The notes under the pieces are model-generated. The model was not told where the DNA came from and made no database searches. It worked only from the letters and a program-made list of their open reading frames with translations. A DNA stretch of 64,000 nucleotides. Origin: Luzula sylvatica (taxonomy: Eukaryota > Streptophyta > Magnoliopsida > Poales > Juncaceae). Made by a program: the position numbers and the translations under genes. Of this stretch, positions 1 to 12,793 are shown in pieces; within the stretch, counting starts at the first letter, position 1; each line of letters begins with the position of its first letter. The stretch is taken from contig OX326960.1 of the NCBI GenBank assembly GCA_946800325.1, positions 19,734,393-19,798,392 of the forward strand, in the 5' to 3' direction.

Positions 1-1828
1 TTTATTGTGGAGTCAAACATTGCAAATATTTTTTCCAAATTGACAGCATTTTTTTGTGCATCTAAACATTGCAAAAAAAATTTTTGTTAAGGTAGAACCG
101 GAGATGTGTGGGGATTTGGGGTTGGGGAGAAATAATTTCTATCTTTTTACATGATTAATACATATACCAACTATGTTTTGATAGCATTTTTTTTTGTCAC
201 GATTTTATTTTAATAACAACATTCGAAACAAAATGCAGTTGTATAATAGCAGGATTAATCAATTAATGCAGTATTTTATATAAGTAATGGTAGCATATAG
301 TCAAATGTCAAAAAACAAGTGTCGCTGTATGCCAGTATTGTTGTAGTGAGAAGATCTCGCGGAGTCATTATACACGTCAATTTATGGTCATCGAAAGAAA
401 ATAATATCGAAAATTTCCAAAAAAATTGGTTTTGGTAAAAATTATGAGAATTATATTATGTCTAATATTTTCTTAAACTGTTCCAATATACATTTTTAAT
501 AATAATATGTATTGTGTCTTTAGATATTACTTATGCATTTCTCAAAATATTTTGTGGCCTATAAATTGTCTTTTACCAATCACTATACATTTTTCTTCTA
601 CATTGTGATAATTTTATGATGACAAAAGTTACGCACAATCAAAGAATGTGTTAATCTTTTTATTCAGGAAGTACTCCACCGACTCGAACCCGATCCATTG
701 ACATCCCAACATTTGCGGTACTATGAACACAACTAGATTAAATTTAAATTAGCAAGAAAAATAGCGAGGATGGAATAAAGAATAAGGACAATTCTACTAT
801 GCTCATGAGATTCTTCAAACTTCGTCTATATTACGAATTAGTGATTAATCATCATGATGATTAACAAAAAGACACAACACTAACAGTTAATTAATATTAC
901 TATAATTGCAGTTAGAAAGTTGATAACTTGATATATCATATAATTAGAGTAACCATGTTGGTGCAATCAATTAAGCGGCAAATTGTCGTGCTTTTTCTTC
1001 GGATTTGAATAACTTCCCACTGTTATGTATCGAAATGGAAATTATGATATAATACAACTAGCACTTTTTGGCAATTTACTAATTGAACGTGATATTCTAT
1101 TATTAAATAATTTGACAAATTAATCACAGTGTAATCTAGTACGTACTTTTTTTTCTTTTAGAAAAAGCAAGCACGATTTTTTGTAAAACTATATATTTTG
1201 GGTTGCTTAAAAAAATGATTCTCAGTATAATTCAAAAGAATTATATTGCAAACCTTTATGTATTTTAGTTCAAAAGAATTATATTTCAAAACCTTTATTG
1301 CAATCCTAGTTAATGTCGATTAAAACTTCATTACGGCGATTTTCCCTCTGAGTCATCTTGGCTATCGTCTCTGATTCGACGAGGGTACCTCAATTCCGCA
1401 GCTGTTCTTCACTTTGTGATTTCTTCAAAACTTTACCAAGATGGAGCTCGAAATAGAGGGAGGATTGATCTTGTTTCATATCATGTATGTATTTATTTTG
1501 CTGATATCATTATATGATTTTGTGGTTGAATTTAATCAATTCTGGTCTTTCTTTCTCAATTGGGTCAATTAGTATTAAATGGAGATAAACTCAAATGCAC
1601 TAATTGTGACGGAATTAGAGAGAGAGAGGAGAGAGAGTGTGGAGTAGAAAAAAAGAAAGAATAACAGGTTTTGGGATTTTGGGTTAATTCTCAATGGGCT
1701 TTACAACACGGGCCTAGTAAAGATTTTAGAATTTGGTTTTCAAGACTTTCAAAAAATTGGTTTTGGCACACATCTTTATTGTAAAATTATGAGCATTTCT
1801 CAAGATATACGTTATGTATTATGTATTA
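1..1828. other. AT-rich intergenic DNA
   Basis: No gene is supported. About 500-610 resembles the flank of Helitron A at 2575-2690 (TTACTT(A/G)TGCATTTCTCAA ... CACTATACATTTT), an older local duplication. A GC-richer, leader-like block lies at 1330-1470 without a recognisable protein. Confidence 0.6.
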
Positions 1829-2574
1829 CTAGCTTTATCCCCGCACAATTGTGCGGGATTTTTTTATATAATTATTTAAATAGACTTAACGCGTGTGCGA
1901 AGTAACGCGCATGCGTTTGAACTAAATTAATATAATCATGACATATTTGCAAATATCATGATGTCAATAGATGCATAAGGTTCATGAAATTAGTCTATCA
2001 CGGATATTATTTTCTAATATAATTTGTACAAATAGCATTTGTTCAGGTGCTTCTAAAATCGATTAATATAATCAGGACATATTCGCAAATTTTAATATGT
2101 ATGTAAAATAGGAAAAAAAGACAAAATGTAAAATAAGAAAAAAGGATCAAAATGTAAAAAATGACCGAAATATAAATAAAAAAGGACAAAAATGTAAATA
2201 AAAGGACCAAAACGTAAATAAAAAGGATCAAAATGTAAATTAAAATGTAAAAAAGGACCGAAATGTAAATAAAAAGGACCAAAATATAAATAAAGAAGAC
2301 CAAAATGTAAATTAAAACTAAAAAGAGTCAAAATATAAATAAAAATGACCAAAATATAAATTAAAAATATAAAAAAGGACCTAAATGAAAATAAAGGAGG
2401 ACCAAAATGTAAATAAAAATGATCAAAATATAAATTAAAATTAAAAAGAACCAAAATATAAATAAAAAGGACCAAAATGTAAATAAAAAAATAATTTTGT
2501 TACACAAAAGTCCTTGATGACGTGGAGGCTTAGAAATTAGAATTGCAAGAATTTTGTTTGATTTATATATAAGA
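1829..2574 (-). mobile_element. Non-autonomous Helitron A (746 bp)
   Basis: On the minus strand it starts TCTTATATATAAATC (2574) after an A. It ends with the hairpin CCCGCACAATTGTGCGGG, a short spacer and CTAG (1832-1829), followed by T. These are the Helitron 5' TC, 3' hairpin plus CTRR, and A|T insertion site. It shares its ends and interior with Helitron B in inverted orientation. The middle (about 2100-2495) is a minisatellite of units near 20 bp. No Rep/helicase is encoded. Apparent ORFs across the minisatellite are artefacts of the repeat. Confidence 0.9.
2100..2495. repeat. Minisatellite inside Helitron A
   Basis: Units of about 18-21 bp resemble AAATGTAAATAAAAAGGACC, with many single-base variants (GGATCA, GACCGA, AGTCAA). 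Confidence 0.9.
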
Positions 2575-3271
2575 TATAATATCTTTAAATATTACTTGTG
2601 CATTTCTCAAGATATTTTGTTGCCTATACAATTTTTTTTACCATACCAATCACTATACATTTTCCTTCTACCTAGTCAGAGACATCCTATCTTTCTTGAA
2701 TTTAATTATTTGTGTAGTTTGTGCTGAAATCGAGTCGTAATGAAAAATAGCTTATTTTAAAACCAAATCGAGATCTAGAGTGGCAATTTGTTCGATTTGA
2801 ACTTCTGGACCATACTAAATCAAATCTTCGGTACACGAAATTCTCAAACTCATAAAAAGAAATTGTTCATGGAGTACTCCACCACTCAATATATTCATAA
2901 TAATTGAAATTGTGCAAAATGGAGTAATGAAGAGTAAAATGTATGCATGCACGGAAAAATATTATATGCAGAGATGAAAAATATATTAAGCATGATACAG
3001 AGTATAAGAGGACGTGCTAACTTTTAAAGCTCATTTTGGATGCCACGTGTCAAGACTTGATTTGATCAAGTGCTGGCATTTTTAAATGAAGGTGATGTTT
3101 AGATCCTAATTTTATCATTAAAAAATGAAAAAATAAATTAAAGACAATATGCGATTTAAGACAACTAGCAATAATATAAATGAAAACACACAAATTATGT
3201 CAAAAAAATCTACTGTTGAGATTTTTGGAGGCATCAAATAATTATGATTGAGGACAAATTAAAATGAACTA

Positions 3272-3532
3272 ATGTTAATTTGGATTGAATTAGGATCTAT
3301 TAGCTCAATTTGTGTGCCTACGATGAGAAGATGCGGTGCCATTCTTTTGGGCAAAACAAACATGAAGGACATAGGCCTTAGCTGGTACACAAGACCAAAT
3401 GAAACCTTTGTATGTTATGTGATTTTTTGGAGTTTCTCAAAAATTAAATTTTTTTTACGAATTCTAGAAAAGTTAGAGGGTTATTTGAAAATTTTCCTAC
3501 GTAATATTATATTAATTATATTGATTCAATAA
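3272..3532 (+). pseudogene. Amidase-family (FAAH-like) coding fragment
   Basis: Residues 17-36 of the open stretch read VPTMRRCGAILLGKTNMKDI. This matches the conserved GAILxGKTNMxE(I/L)G segment of the amidase signature family, especially plant fatty-acid-amide-hydrolase-like proteins. The downstream GGSSSGSA signature and the rest of the enzyme are absent, and the sequence turns AT-rich at once. It is therefore a stray exon fragment, captured or left by decay. The match covers only about 20 residues. Confidence 0.55.
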
Positions 3533-4583
3533 TTATTATAAAATTAACAATTACATAGCAATTATGTTAATAAAATAATCATATTATTTATTATAATTAA
3601 TATAATATTATATGATTGTAATAATATATAATAATTATATTATAATAATGATAAAACAATATTTAAGATAGATATAATTTAATATGCATCAAAAATACCT
3701 GAGAAAAATTGATTTACAGTTATTATTTGGCTCAATTGATTTTTTTTTTATTATCTTGGCACTTCAAGTTTTAATAGAATCAAATTTGTCGAAAAAAACA
3801 AAGATCATTTTGAAATTCATCTCTGATTTCGTATGCCAAACAAGAAATTATGCTATGCACATCTTAAGATTCAAATTCTCAGTGTAAAGTTAAGGATGAA
3901 ACTTTTGAGTTGCACCCCAATTTGTGGTCATGGCATACACACACTGGTTTATATTAATCCAATATAAATTTATATATTTCTTTGATGTATATAATTTTAA
4001 CTATCTTAATTCAGTCTTTTTATGCGATGTCGTGAATTTTTTTTAAAGTATTAAATTATACTATGTGATGAAACGTGAAACATTAGTTAATCGTTGATTT
4101 GTTTATAATTTTTTTTGTAGACAATTATGTGTTCGTGACTTTACACATTTTGAGAAATTTTAAAGACTATATCATTTAAATTTAATGATTCGTTGATTTA
4201 TGTTTAACCAATTATATTTAATATTATTTATTTCAAATTATGTTACAAGATCTAATGTTAATGCAAATGCAAATAGAATGTGAATGGTTCAAGTAATTAA
4301 CAATTAATAAATTATAATTTATATTTAAATGTCTTTTTCTATATATCAGATATACAATATTTAACTTGAATGCGATTTTTCTATATTTCAACGTGAATAG
4401 TTCAAATAATTGATCTTAATTATTTGTGTGATTTTATGCTGAAAATAAAGCTAGAGTAATACCTAATACGTGGCCTATTATAAAATTGAACCGAGATAAT
4501 AGCAATTCTTTCGAAAATAATTTGACTATGTAGTACCCATGGTTCTCATCCACTTCGAATCAAATCCATCTCCCAATATTGTC

Positions 4584-5060
4584 TTTTTTTTTTTTGAAAG
4601 AGAGTCTAGAACACGAAACGTGTTCTTACGGCTCAGTATTTTATTGATAAGTTTGTCAAACATACACAAACAATTCAAAAGAAAGAACCCTAGTGAGTTA
4701 GAATGACAAATCCGAAACTTACAACGCCTTTATCTAAATTTAGAATAATATCTTTTATTAATCTCGGCGTTCGACCTATCTTCTTGAAGATCATCATATG
4801 TGTCGACTCGTTGTGTCCATGTCGTGTGCATGTGCATGTGACGTCATCCATTCATTCTTCATTTATGAACCTCGTTGATCCATTCACTCTATCTTTCTGC
4901 ACCGTGTATTCATTCCGACTGCTTCTGAATTGTACCGTCCGAAAATCTGTTGCCAAATCATTCCAGCACATCCAACTCAATGTTTTATGCAACCAAGAAC
5001 GAGCAGTTTTGATAAGGGGATTTTTCATCACTTTTTACATGCGCAAAATATAGAATTTAA
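4584..5060 (-). mobile_element. 3' end of a retroposon with poly(A) tail
   Basis: On the minus strand the sequence ends ACTCTCTTTC plus a 12-nt A run (4595-4584). Upstream it contains a short open stretch with SWMCWND-like residues, resembling LINE C-terminal regions. I found no target duplication and no clear 5' limit, so the type (LINE or processed transcript) is open. Confidence 0.45.
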
Positions 5061-5099
5061 ACACATAAATATACTTAAAGTATACCAATTATTCATAAT

Positions 5100-7300
5100 T
5101 CCAATTGATTGAGATTAAATAATTTAATGTGTGTTTTGTGTTAATTTCAGGTGAAAAGTGCAAAATATCGCAAAATCAGCACTGCAGATGGATCCGTCTC
5201 GTCGTGCCGATCGATTTGATATATCATATGATGATATTTGATGGAAGCATGAGAGAGAAATCGAGGTTTTTCTTCAAAGGGGTCAAACGGCGTGACCCGT
5301 TACGTGAATAGACGCACATGGGTCAAAACTGACCCATTTCACCGTGATAGTTAGAAGCGTACATCCGTACAGTAACATCCCTTCCAATATCCTCCAAAGT
5401 CTTTGGCCCAGTAACAAAGTCTTTGACCCAGTAACATCACTTCCGATATCCTCTGTGGTAGTTAGAAGCGTACATCCGTACAGCGGGTCCAAAACCTCTC
5501 TTCTTCACTTGCTACACGCTTGACAACACAACTTCTCTTACAGCAAATCATTCTGGTCTGACCAGTCAAACTCCTAACTGACTTGATCTTCTGTGAACCG
5601 TGGTGCGTGTGAACCATGCTGGTACTCCTCTTCTCCTCTATATATCTGCGTGTTACGCGATCGGCTACACAGTATGCATCACAGAAGACAGAATAAGGCA
5701 GTTCAAACTTCCTCTTTTGGAGCCATGTAGCCTCCAGACCTCTCCATTTATTCTGTCAATGGAAACCTCCATTCACAGCTTTATTCAATATTTTTTACTG
5801 GGCCCAGCCACTCCTCCTCTCCAGTGCTGTTTAAATGGAGGTGATCTGATTTTTGGGCTGAATTTCGGATGATTTAAAGATGAATTATTCTGAATCTTTG
5901 AAGAATAACCCCAAGGGTATTTTCGAGTTTTCTCCCTCATCCCTTAACCGATTTGGATGAGGTTTGGACCGTTGGATTCTTTGCAACATGCTCTACCTGA
6001 TCATGCAAGTTACAACTCGAATCTTGTCTGTTAGCAATCTTCATTTCCTATAAAAGAGAACCAAACCCCATTCTCTCTCTCACCCTTGGTCCCCATTGGT
6101 CAACCCTCCATTCTAGGGGGAAGGTAAGGTCTTAGCATCTTCCCCCTCCATTGTTAAGAAGCTCTCAAGCTCCTCTCGCTCGTCGTCGAGCCATTTTGCC
6201 GAGAAGATCGTGTCTCCGCACGATTTTCGAGGCCGCTCCGAGGATCTTTTCCTCTCTCCACCTTCTCCGAACCGGATACGAAGTTGTTTTCCTCCTCCTC
6301 TCACCTCCTCTCAAGGCGTGAAGGCTCGAGGACCTCTCCAAGATCCAATCTTGGACTCCATTTCATCACTTTTTCGGTATTTTCTTTCTCTAGTTAGAAT
6401 TTTAATTAGGAATTGTTAGATCTGATTGAAATCTCTTTGTGAACTTGTTATATACTGTGAAATATAGTTTGTGGAATTTTTGTAGAATTTTTCTTGCATT
6501 TTTCCTATTTTTCCTTTGTGAAATACTCAAATTCTGGTGCTGATTTGTTTGATCTGTTTGAGGAACTTTTAGATCTGATAATATTCATTATTTGTCATCA
6601 CTGTTTAGATCTGAATCTCTAGTTTAACATACATTTGGAATCAATCAATTTCATGCAATTTCCTATTTGATCTGAATTTTTGAAATCTGTTACTCAATCT
6701 CAAAACTGCATGGACTATTCTGTAATCTTTCAGGGACCTATTTGTAATTAGCTCATTACTTTTTACTGAAATATCAAACCTGTGAAATTATTCTGTTATC
6801 TCTCTTAGTATTAAATTGTGAATCTTTGTGCCAAATTTGAGATCTTGTTTTGCGATCTATATTTTTCGGGAATTTAATTAGTGCCTTGATTAGCCTCGTG
6901 TTCTATAATTTGTGTAGACTTTGATCTTATGAATCTGAAGATGAAATTTTGACCAGAGCTTTGTGAAATTTAGATCTTGATTGTGACAAAATATTATAGT
7001 CTCTGGACCAATAGAAATAATTCTTGAATTGCAATTTCGATTATACGCAAAATTTCCTTGGAACGAACCTATACTTAGTACTATACTTAGTATTTGTTAT
7101 AAATTGTTTTGATTAACTCGTGAAATTGAATTACCACATTTAAACGACCTATTTTACGTGTTATCAAGTTTCGATCTCTTTAAACTACTTGATCCGGTCG
7201 TTATTGTACTGAATTGGAAGGATCTCTATACTGGAAGAATTTTTTTCGGAATTTCGATGTTCGGGTGTGGATTGGGGATCGGGGGAGGGGTTGATAGCCC
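5100..7300 (+). other. LTR- or leader-like non-coding stretch
   Basis: GTGTTAATTTCAGGTGAAAAG near 5140 resembles the untranslated region before the 3' LTR of some plant Gypsy elements. A 24-bp direct repeat (AGTTAGAAGCGTACATCCGT...) occurs near 5350 and 5460. A TATA box (CCTATAAAAGAGAACC near 6048) is followed by a CT-rich leader and a GC-richer block (6110-6360), then T-rich, AGATCTGA-rich sequence. No recognisable protein is encoded. I read it as an LTR fragment or an orphan promoter and cannot fix its ends. Confidence 0.3.
6048..6060 (+). promoter_or_regulatory. Putative TATA box
   Basis: CCTATAAAAGAGA lies 20-30 bp ahead of a CTCTCTCTC-rich start region. It probably belongs to an LTR promoter, since no gene follows. 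Confidence 0.4.
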
Positions 7301-7303
7301 TTT

Positions 7304-7321
7304 GGGGGGGGGGGGGGGGGG
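7304..7321. repeat. Poly(G) run of 18
   Basis: Eighteen consecutive G after TTT. Sequence character changes on either side. Confidence 0.95.
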
Positions 7322-7469
7322 TAGAACTCGGAAACCGTGGAAGAAGTGAGGTCCAGGGAAAGTCGGAGTTTGGTTCAAGTCGTCATGAAATGACAGAGGA
7401 TCGACATCATAATCAACTTGTTTTAGACCAGTTGAGCTACGTGATCAATTTGCCCAAGGATAATTGACC

Positions 7470-8240
7470 AACACAGTAAAGTGATTACACCAAATTTAAC
7501 GATATCGACGCGTCACACAACAAATACAACTCAGTAAATTGATGAGGTCAATAACTGATTGCCACTTAAGTAATACAACTCGCTAGGATTCAGTAACAGC
7601 TCGGTAAGGTCTGTCTAACCTCGATGATTCAGTAACAGTTTGGTAATGATCTTACTCAGTAAAGGAGGGTAGAGAGGTAAAGCAAATAGTCAGTTTACCA
7701 CATAATGGTCTGATTCAGTAAAGTCTGACTGGGTAACCACTCTAACTCTCAACGATTTAGTAACAACTCTCAATGATAAAGAGCCTTGAGTAAAGCCAAC
7801 TCTCAACGATTCAGAGCTTCAACGATCCAGAGCTAGGCCAACTCTCAACTCAACGATTCAGAGCCCCAACTCGAACCTCAACTCTCAACTCGAGCCTCAA
7901 TGATTCGGAGCCTCAACGATTACGAGTAAATCCAACTCTCAAATCAACGATTCAGGGCCTCAACTCGAACCTTAACTCTCAACTCGAGCTTCAATGATTC
8001 GGAGCCTCGAGTAAAGTCAAATCTTAACGATTCGGAGCCGCGTGATAGTCTAAACGTCAAGTAACAGATTGGTAAAGGCTGATTCAGTAACAACTCTGAA
8101 CGCCTTTATTAAAGCCAATAATCAGTTTGGTAAAGCAAATAATAAAGTAACCAATTGAGAATTGGCTTTACTCGAGGTAAAAAACAACAATGATAGCTCG
8201 TTAAATCCCTCTGATTCAGAGTCTCGATTAAAGTTCTCAA
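7470..8240. repeat. Imperfect repeat tract based on CAGTAA and CAACGATTCAGAGC
   Basis: The first part (7470-7740) repeats GATTCAGTAACAGCTCGGTAA-like phrases. The middle (7740-8050) repeats ACTCTCAACGATTCAGAGCC and TCAACTCGAACC with variable spacing. There is no fixed period and no coding frame. Similar phrases continue thinly to about 8520 (GTACTCAACTGCGTACTCAA). Confidence 0.7.
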
Positions 8241-8577
8241 AGATCAGCTAGCGAGTGGTAGAGAGGGAGACCATATCGTCTCGATCTTGTAGCAGAGAGA
8301 GATAGAGGGGCCGAGAGTATATGATAGAGACTGAAAGGAGGCAGTAAGGAGGAAGGGCCCCAAAAATCGCCCAAAAGTCAATTACGTACACACTAAATCA
8401 GTGGCGTACTCAAACACGTACTCAACTGCGTACTCAATTGCCAAGCTGGTCAAGCTCGTAAGCCAGAGCTCGTACCATTAAGCTTAGCGAAAGAGAAAAC
8501 TCAGTAAGACACGCTCATTTAAACCCTAAAGGGTAGAGAGGGGCGGGAGTAAGAGGTAAAGAGAGAAGCGGAGCGGA

Positions 8578-8720
8578 GAAGACATATTAGATTAAAAATT
8601 ATTTTAATTAAAGACATATTAGATTAAAAATTATTAAAATACTCATATATTAGACATTACAATAATTTATGGTATAATTGACTTACAATATTAGACATTA
8701 CAATACTCATATATTCAAAT
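8578..8720. repeat. Short tandem and dispersed repeats
   Basis: AGACATATTAGATTAAAAATTATT occurs twice in tandem (about 8581 and 8614), and ATTAGACATTACAATA occurs near 8650 and 8692. Confidence 0.7.
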
Positions 8721-10267
8721 TTATAATTGAGTACGCAATAGTGAGCTCTTTTTTTTAATGTATTCTTAATGATCTCAAGTTATTATAAATTTGACAATGA
8801 TATTAGTGTATATTATACTGGTAATATTTGAATGCAAAAGTTTGATTAAAATATATGTTTGATTTATTAGATTTTTTTATCATTAACTGATCCTTTTTTC
8901 ATTACCAAAATTTGAAGATAGCATGATTTACAACTGCTAAAATAGCATAATTTTTTAATAAAATGAACGGGCCTAACGTAGCGAGACCCAACTTCAGTTT
9001 TAATTTTTAAAAACAGCACACCACACTTCATGATCAATTAACCATGACCATGAGTTTTTCACACATTCATTCGTGGTTAAAACTACATTTGTTAAAACAT
9101 ACAACATTGTAAAAACATCCTCGAATTATGTTTAGTTACAAATTAGTAAATTCTAAACAAAACTATTTTAAATTCTGTAAAATTGTTTTTTTTTTTTTGT
9201 AGATTTTTTTGTGTGTCTTGAAATAAGTGTTAAATACATAAAATAAAACATTTATATAAATTTTGTTTTCATTTGTACAAACATAAAACTTTTCAAAATA
9301 TACATTTTTATAAGAAAAAAGATTCCAAATGAAAGTAAAATTTATTTAAATATTTTATTTATGAATTTAGCATTTAATTTAAAAGATTCAAAAGTATTTT
9401 TATAAGAAAAATGATATATCTAAAGTTGTAATATTTGTATTTAAGACTTAGTATTGGGATATAACATTTTTATATAAGAGTTTATGGTGCAATATGAACC
9501 TTTGTAATATATTTTAATTTTAATTAAGATGAGGGGATTAGGAGAGTAATTCATTTATATAATGTTAATAATGCGGGCATATTATTTGTTGAAAATCGTG
9601 CATTTTCCTGTCAAATATGGCAAGATTCCATGGTCTCTCTTATTTACGTATTTCTTATTTACCCTTTTAGAAAATATAAATATTAAAATTTACTCGTTAA
9701 GATAATAGAACCATCGCATTTACTCTCTTGAATTTTTTTTTTAATGCTTAATAAATTTGATTAGATGTGTAAAATTAAAACACATGATGACTTGACCGTT
9801 GTAACTATGATATTTTTAGTTTCAAAGATAAATATGTAAATTGCTCATTTTTTCTGGATACTTGAAATATACCCAGATTGCAAAAAGAATTTCATAGTTC
9901 TGAAATTGCTAAAGACAAATGCCAAAGAATGCAGAAAGAATTCCTTAGTTGAATATGCGAAAGAAAAATACCAAAAATTATAGAATCACCGGAAACAACC
10001 ACAAATTTCACCGAAGCAACTTTTATGGAAAATTTTGAGTGGGACCCATGCGCCCAAATTTTCAATAATATCATTTCGGTGAAGAATTTGTTTTCTGTAA
10101 CTCCAAACATTTTTGGAAAAATACAGCGCTTTTTTTTCTTTTGTTTTAGAAATAAAAAAACACCCATCGCTAAAACATTGTGAAAGTATATGGATGTAAT
10201 AAAATAATATGATGGCAAAACAAAAATGCATACGACTGTTACTAAAAAAAAAATTATGGATGCATTG

Positions 10268-10268
<1 letters not shown>
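8721..10268. other. AT-rich intergenic DNA
   Basis: I see no gene, terminal repeats or strong local repeats here. Confidence 0.6.

Positions 10269-10309
<41 letters not shown>
10269..10309. repeat. (TA)n microsatellite left of the MITE
   Basis: About 20 TA units run directly up to the MITE end. Confidence 0.98.
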
Positions 10310-10311
<2 letters not shown>

Positions 10312-10568
10312 GGAGTTCTATCATACACCCTTTTACAAGGGTATTTTGGGTATTTTAGCAATTAATTATATTTGTAAAAGGGTGTATCATAAAATTTATC
10401 TTTTATGGAGATTTTTGTTTAAACGAACAACAAAAAATTCCAATTTAGTTAAACATTAATTGATAAATATATTTGATATCTTACCTTAAATATTCATAAA
10501 TGGATAATTACTCCAAATGTCCTTGAAAATGGGTGTATGATAAGGAAATGGGTGTATGATAGAAGCCC

Positions 10569-10570
<2 letters not shown>
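10310..10570. mobile_element. MITE flanked by TA arrays
   Basis: Inverted ends of 21 bp: GGGGAGTTCTATCATACACCC at 10310-10330 and its near-complement at 10550-10570 (2 mismatches). The inner CATACACCC/GGGTGTATGATA motif recurs at about 10378-10391 and 10531-10542. It is flanked by TA on both sides, but those TAs belong to long (TA)n arrays, so a TA target duplication (Mariner/Stowaway type) cannot be separated from the arrays. Confidence 0.75.

Positions 10571-10571
<1 letters not shown>

Positions 10572-10643
<72 letters not shown>
10572..10643. repeat. (AT)n microsatellite right of the MITE
   Basis: About 36 units lie between the MITE and a second element-like start, GGGGCGGTTCC at 10644. 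Confidence 0.98.
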
Positions 10644-10645
<2 letters not shown>

Positions 10646-10831
10646 GGCGGTTCCTTCGAGATCTTATTTCGAGTCTTTACTTTGAGTTCGTATCTGGACC
10701 CTTCATCTGATTATGATTAACAGCTAAGATTTATTGAGAAATAAGCATACACGTCTGCCCAAAATATCATTCCGCTCTGCTCAAACCCAATTCTTACCCA
10801 GATAACTCTCCTCTCTTTCCTCTCGTACAAA

Positions 10832-10921
<90 letters not shown>

Positions 10922-12120
10922 GGAACTCTATCTAACCTCGCCATGAATGGAAGAGCTCCATTTTGATAACCCTAGTCCCTAGACTTCTCTTGCATCTGAG
11001 ATCTTCAAGCAATCCCACCACTCTCCATCTCGTGCGATTTGAAGGAAATACAGTTTCAGGATCAACCGTAAAAGTGTACACAAGGATAAACGAATGTAGT
11101 CGTACATTCGTGGCCATAACTGTCAGTGGGAAAATCCGATTTGAATGGTTCAAATTGGGTTAGATAGATAATAAGATTATCTACAACCTTCATGAAGAAA
11201 TATATTTCATATGAACGAAGTATAAGTGTCGTTTATGTGAAATACCGAAATGGTGCAACAGTATGACATACAGTTAGTAAAACAGTAATAACTTTTGCAT
11301 ACGAACTCCAATTGGGCTGGGCCAAATTGGGTTGTGTAGATAATTAGATTATCTACAACTTTCATGTTGGGTGATTTTCTGTCAGAGAAATTTATCAATT
11401 TCGTCTGGACAGAATACTGACCAGGTTCATGCAGTATTCTGTGTGAAAGGGTGTATATTGGATATACATGCCTTTTGGCTAATCCTGATCCTATTAGATA
11501 TAAATATGATACTTTCTCTCTCCTCACAATGAAATTCAATCAGATTATTCTGCCAAAGACACAAGAGAAAAAGAGCAAATTCAGATTTGATCTTTTGTGA
11601 GTGAAAAGGTGCGAAGAGAGAGAAATCGAGAAAGGAGTTTCTCGAGTGATAGAGAATCGATTAGATCGAGCAAGTTCGCCGGTGCATCGTCTAGGCAGGT
11701 GCATCCGCGACCGACGTCTTACGAATCACCGTGGATACAAGTAGAGGAGTGACGTTTGTGACTCTTCGATTGTGATCGACTCGAGTAAGAAAGACGGTGG
11801 AAACGCTTGGACGCACGAGGACGAAGTCGAGTGAACCGGCGTAGCAAACGATTGGTGAAGGACGCGTGGTATGGGACGCGCGGATTGTCACCAACGTGAC
11901 AGGAAATAGAAGGCGGCGATCAACCCTTCGTGTGCCATCAATTTGGCACTGGTATAGATCTATCCTTCTATTCGCATCATACCCTCGAAGTCGTGGCGTG
12001 ATCTCGGGAATCGGGGAATCGGACCGGGCCTTCATTCCGCTGCGCGGGCCCGGGGTCGAGGATATTCCCCTTCACGATTATCCCAACACTTTTCCCTTGC
12101 GTTCGTGATTTTTTTGGATC
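10644..12120 (+). other. LTR- or promoter-like non-coding stretch
   Basis: It begins GGGGCGGTTCC after a TA array and contains a (CT)n array at 10834-10919. Two related segments carry GATTATCTACAAC(C/T)TTCATG near 11174 and 11349. A TATA-like TATAAATATG near 11495 is followed by a CT-rich leader, and a GC-richer part runs to ATTATCCCAACA near 12090. This layout resembles the U3-R-U5 of an LTR. No second copy, primer site or gag follows, so it is at best a fragment. Confidence 0.35.
10834..10919. repeat. (CT)n microsatellite, about 42 units
   Basis: An uninterrupted TC repeat; the RE/ER-rich ORF read from it is an artefact. Confidence 0.98.
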
Positions 12121-12415
12121 TATTTTTGACGAGCTGTTTTTTTCAGATTACTGCTCCCAAATTCTGACAAGCTGTTCTTTTCCATATTGTAAAGAGACGC
12201 CCTAAAGTCTGATACGATTCTCAGGTTTATTATTCTCTGTTTTCTGATTCAAATTTCGTGTGGTTTTGGTTGAATTGTAACTATTATTCCTGAAATTGCA
12301 AGATGGAGAATTAATTTAATTCTATTTCTCAATTTAATCAGATAAAGGGCTTAATTTTAAATTTAATCGGCAACAGTCAAAGATCTTCCTTCTCCAGAGA
12401 GTCTCGGCCTTCTCA

Positions 12416-12755
12416 GTGCTGGTCCGGGTCCTCGACCCGACACCCGGGGGGCGGGTCCGGGTCCTCGATCCGGCATCCCCCCCGGAGGCGAGTCCGGGTC
12501 CTCGATCCGGCTCGACCCGGCATCCCCTCCCATGGGCGAGTTCGGGTTCTCGACCCGGCATCCTCGCCCGGGGCGGGTCCGGTTCCTCGACCCGGCACCC
12601 CCCCGGGCCGGTCCGGGTCCTCGACCCGGCACACACACACACCCCCCCGGTCCGGTCCGGGTCCTCGACCCGGCACACCCCCCCCCCCCCGGGGCCGGTC
12701 CGGGTACTCGACCCCCCCCCCCCCCCCCCGCGGGCCGGTCCGGGTCCTCGACCCG

Positions 12756-12793
<38 letters not shown>

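Noticed and set aside
660..740. Possible tRNA-like T-arm motif (GACTCGAACCCGATCC)
   Set aside because: No matching acceptor stem, anticodon arm or Pol III A box could be placed.
2043..2475. Phe/Tyr/Leu-rich ORFs that look like membrane proteins (also at 31518-31918)
   Set aside because: They are translations of the Helitron minisatellite and follow the repeat unit.
10717..10944. RERERE-type ORFs (also at 30608, 51760 and 17698)
   Set aside because: They are translations of (CT)n or (GA)n microsatellites.
11690..12108. Arg-rich ORFs of 80-114 codons on both strands
   Set aside because: The region is GC-richer leader- or LTR-like sequence; no conserved motif and no support for coding.
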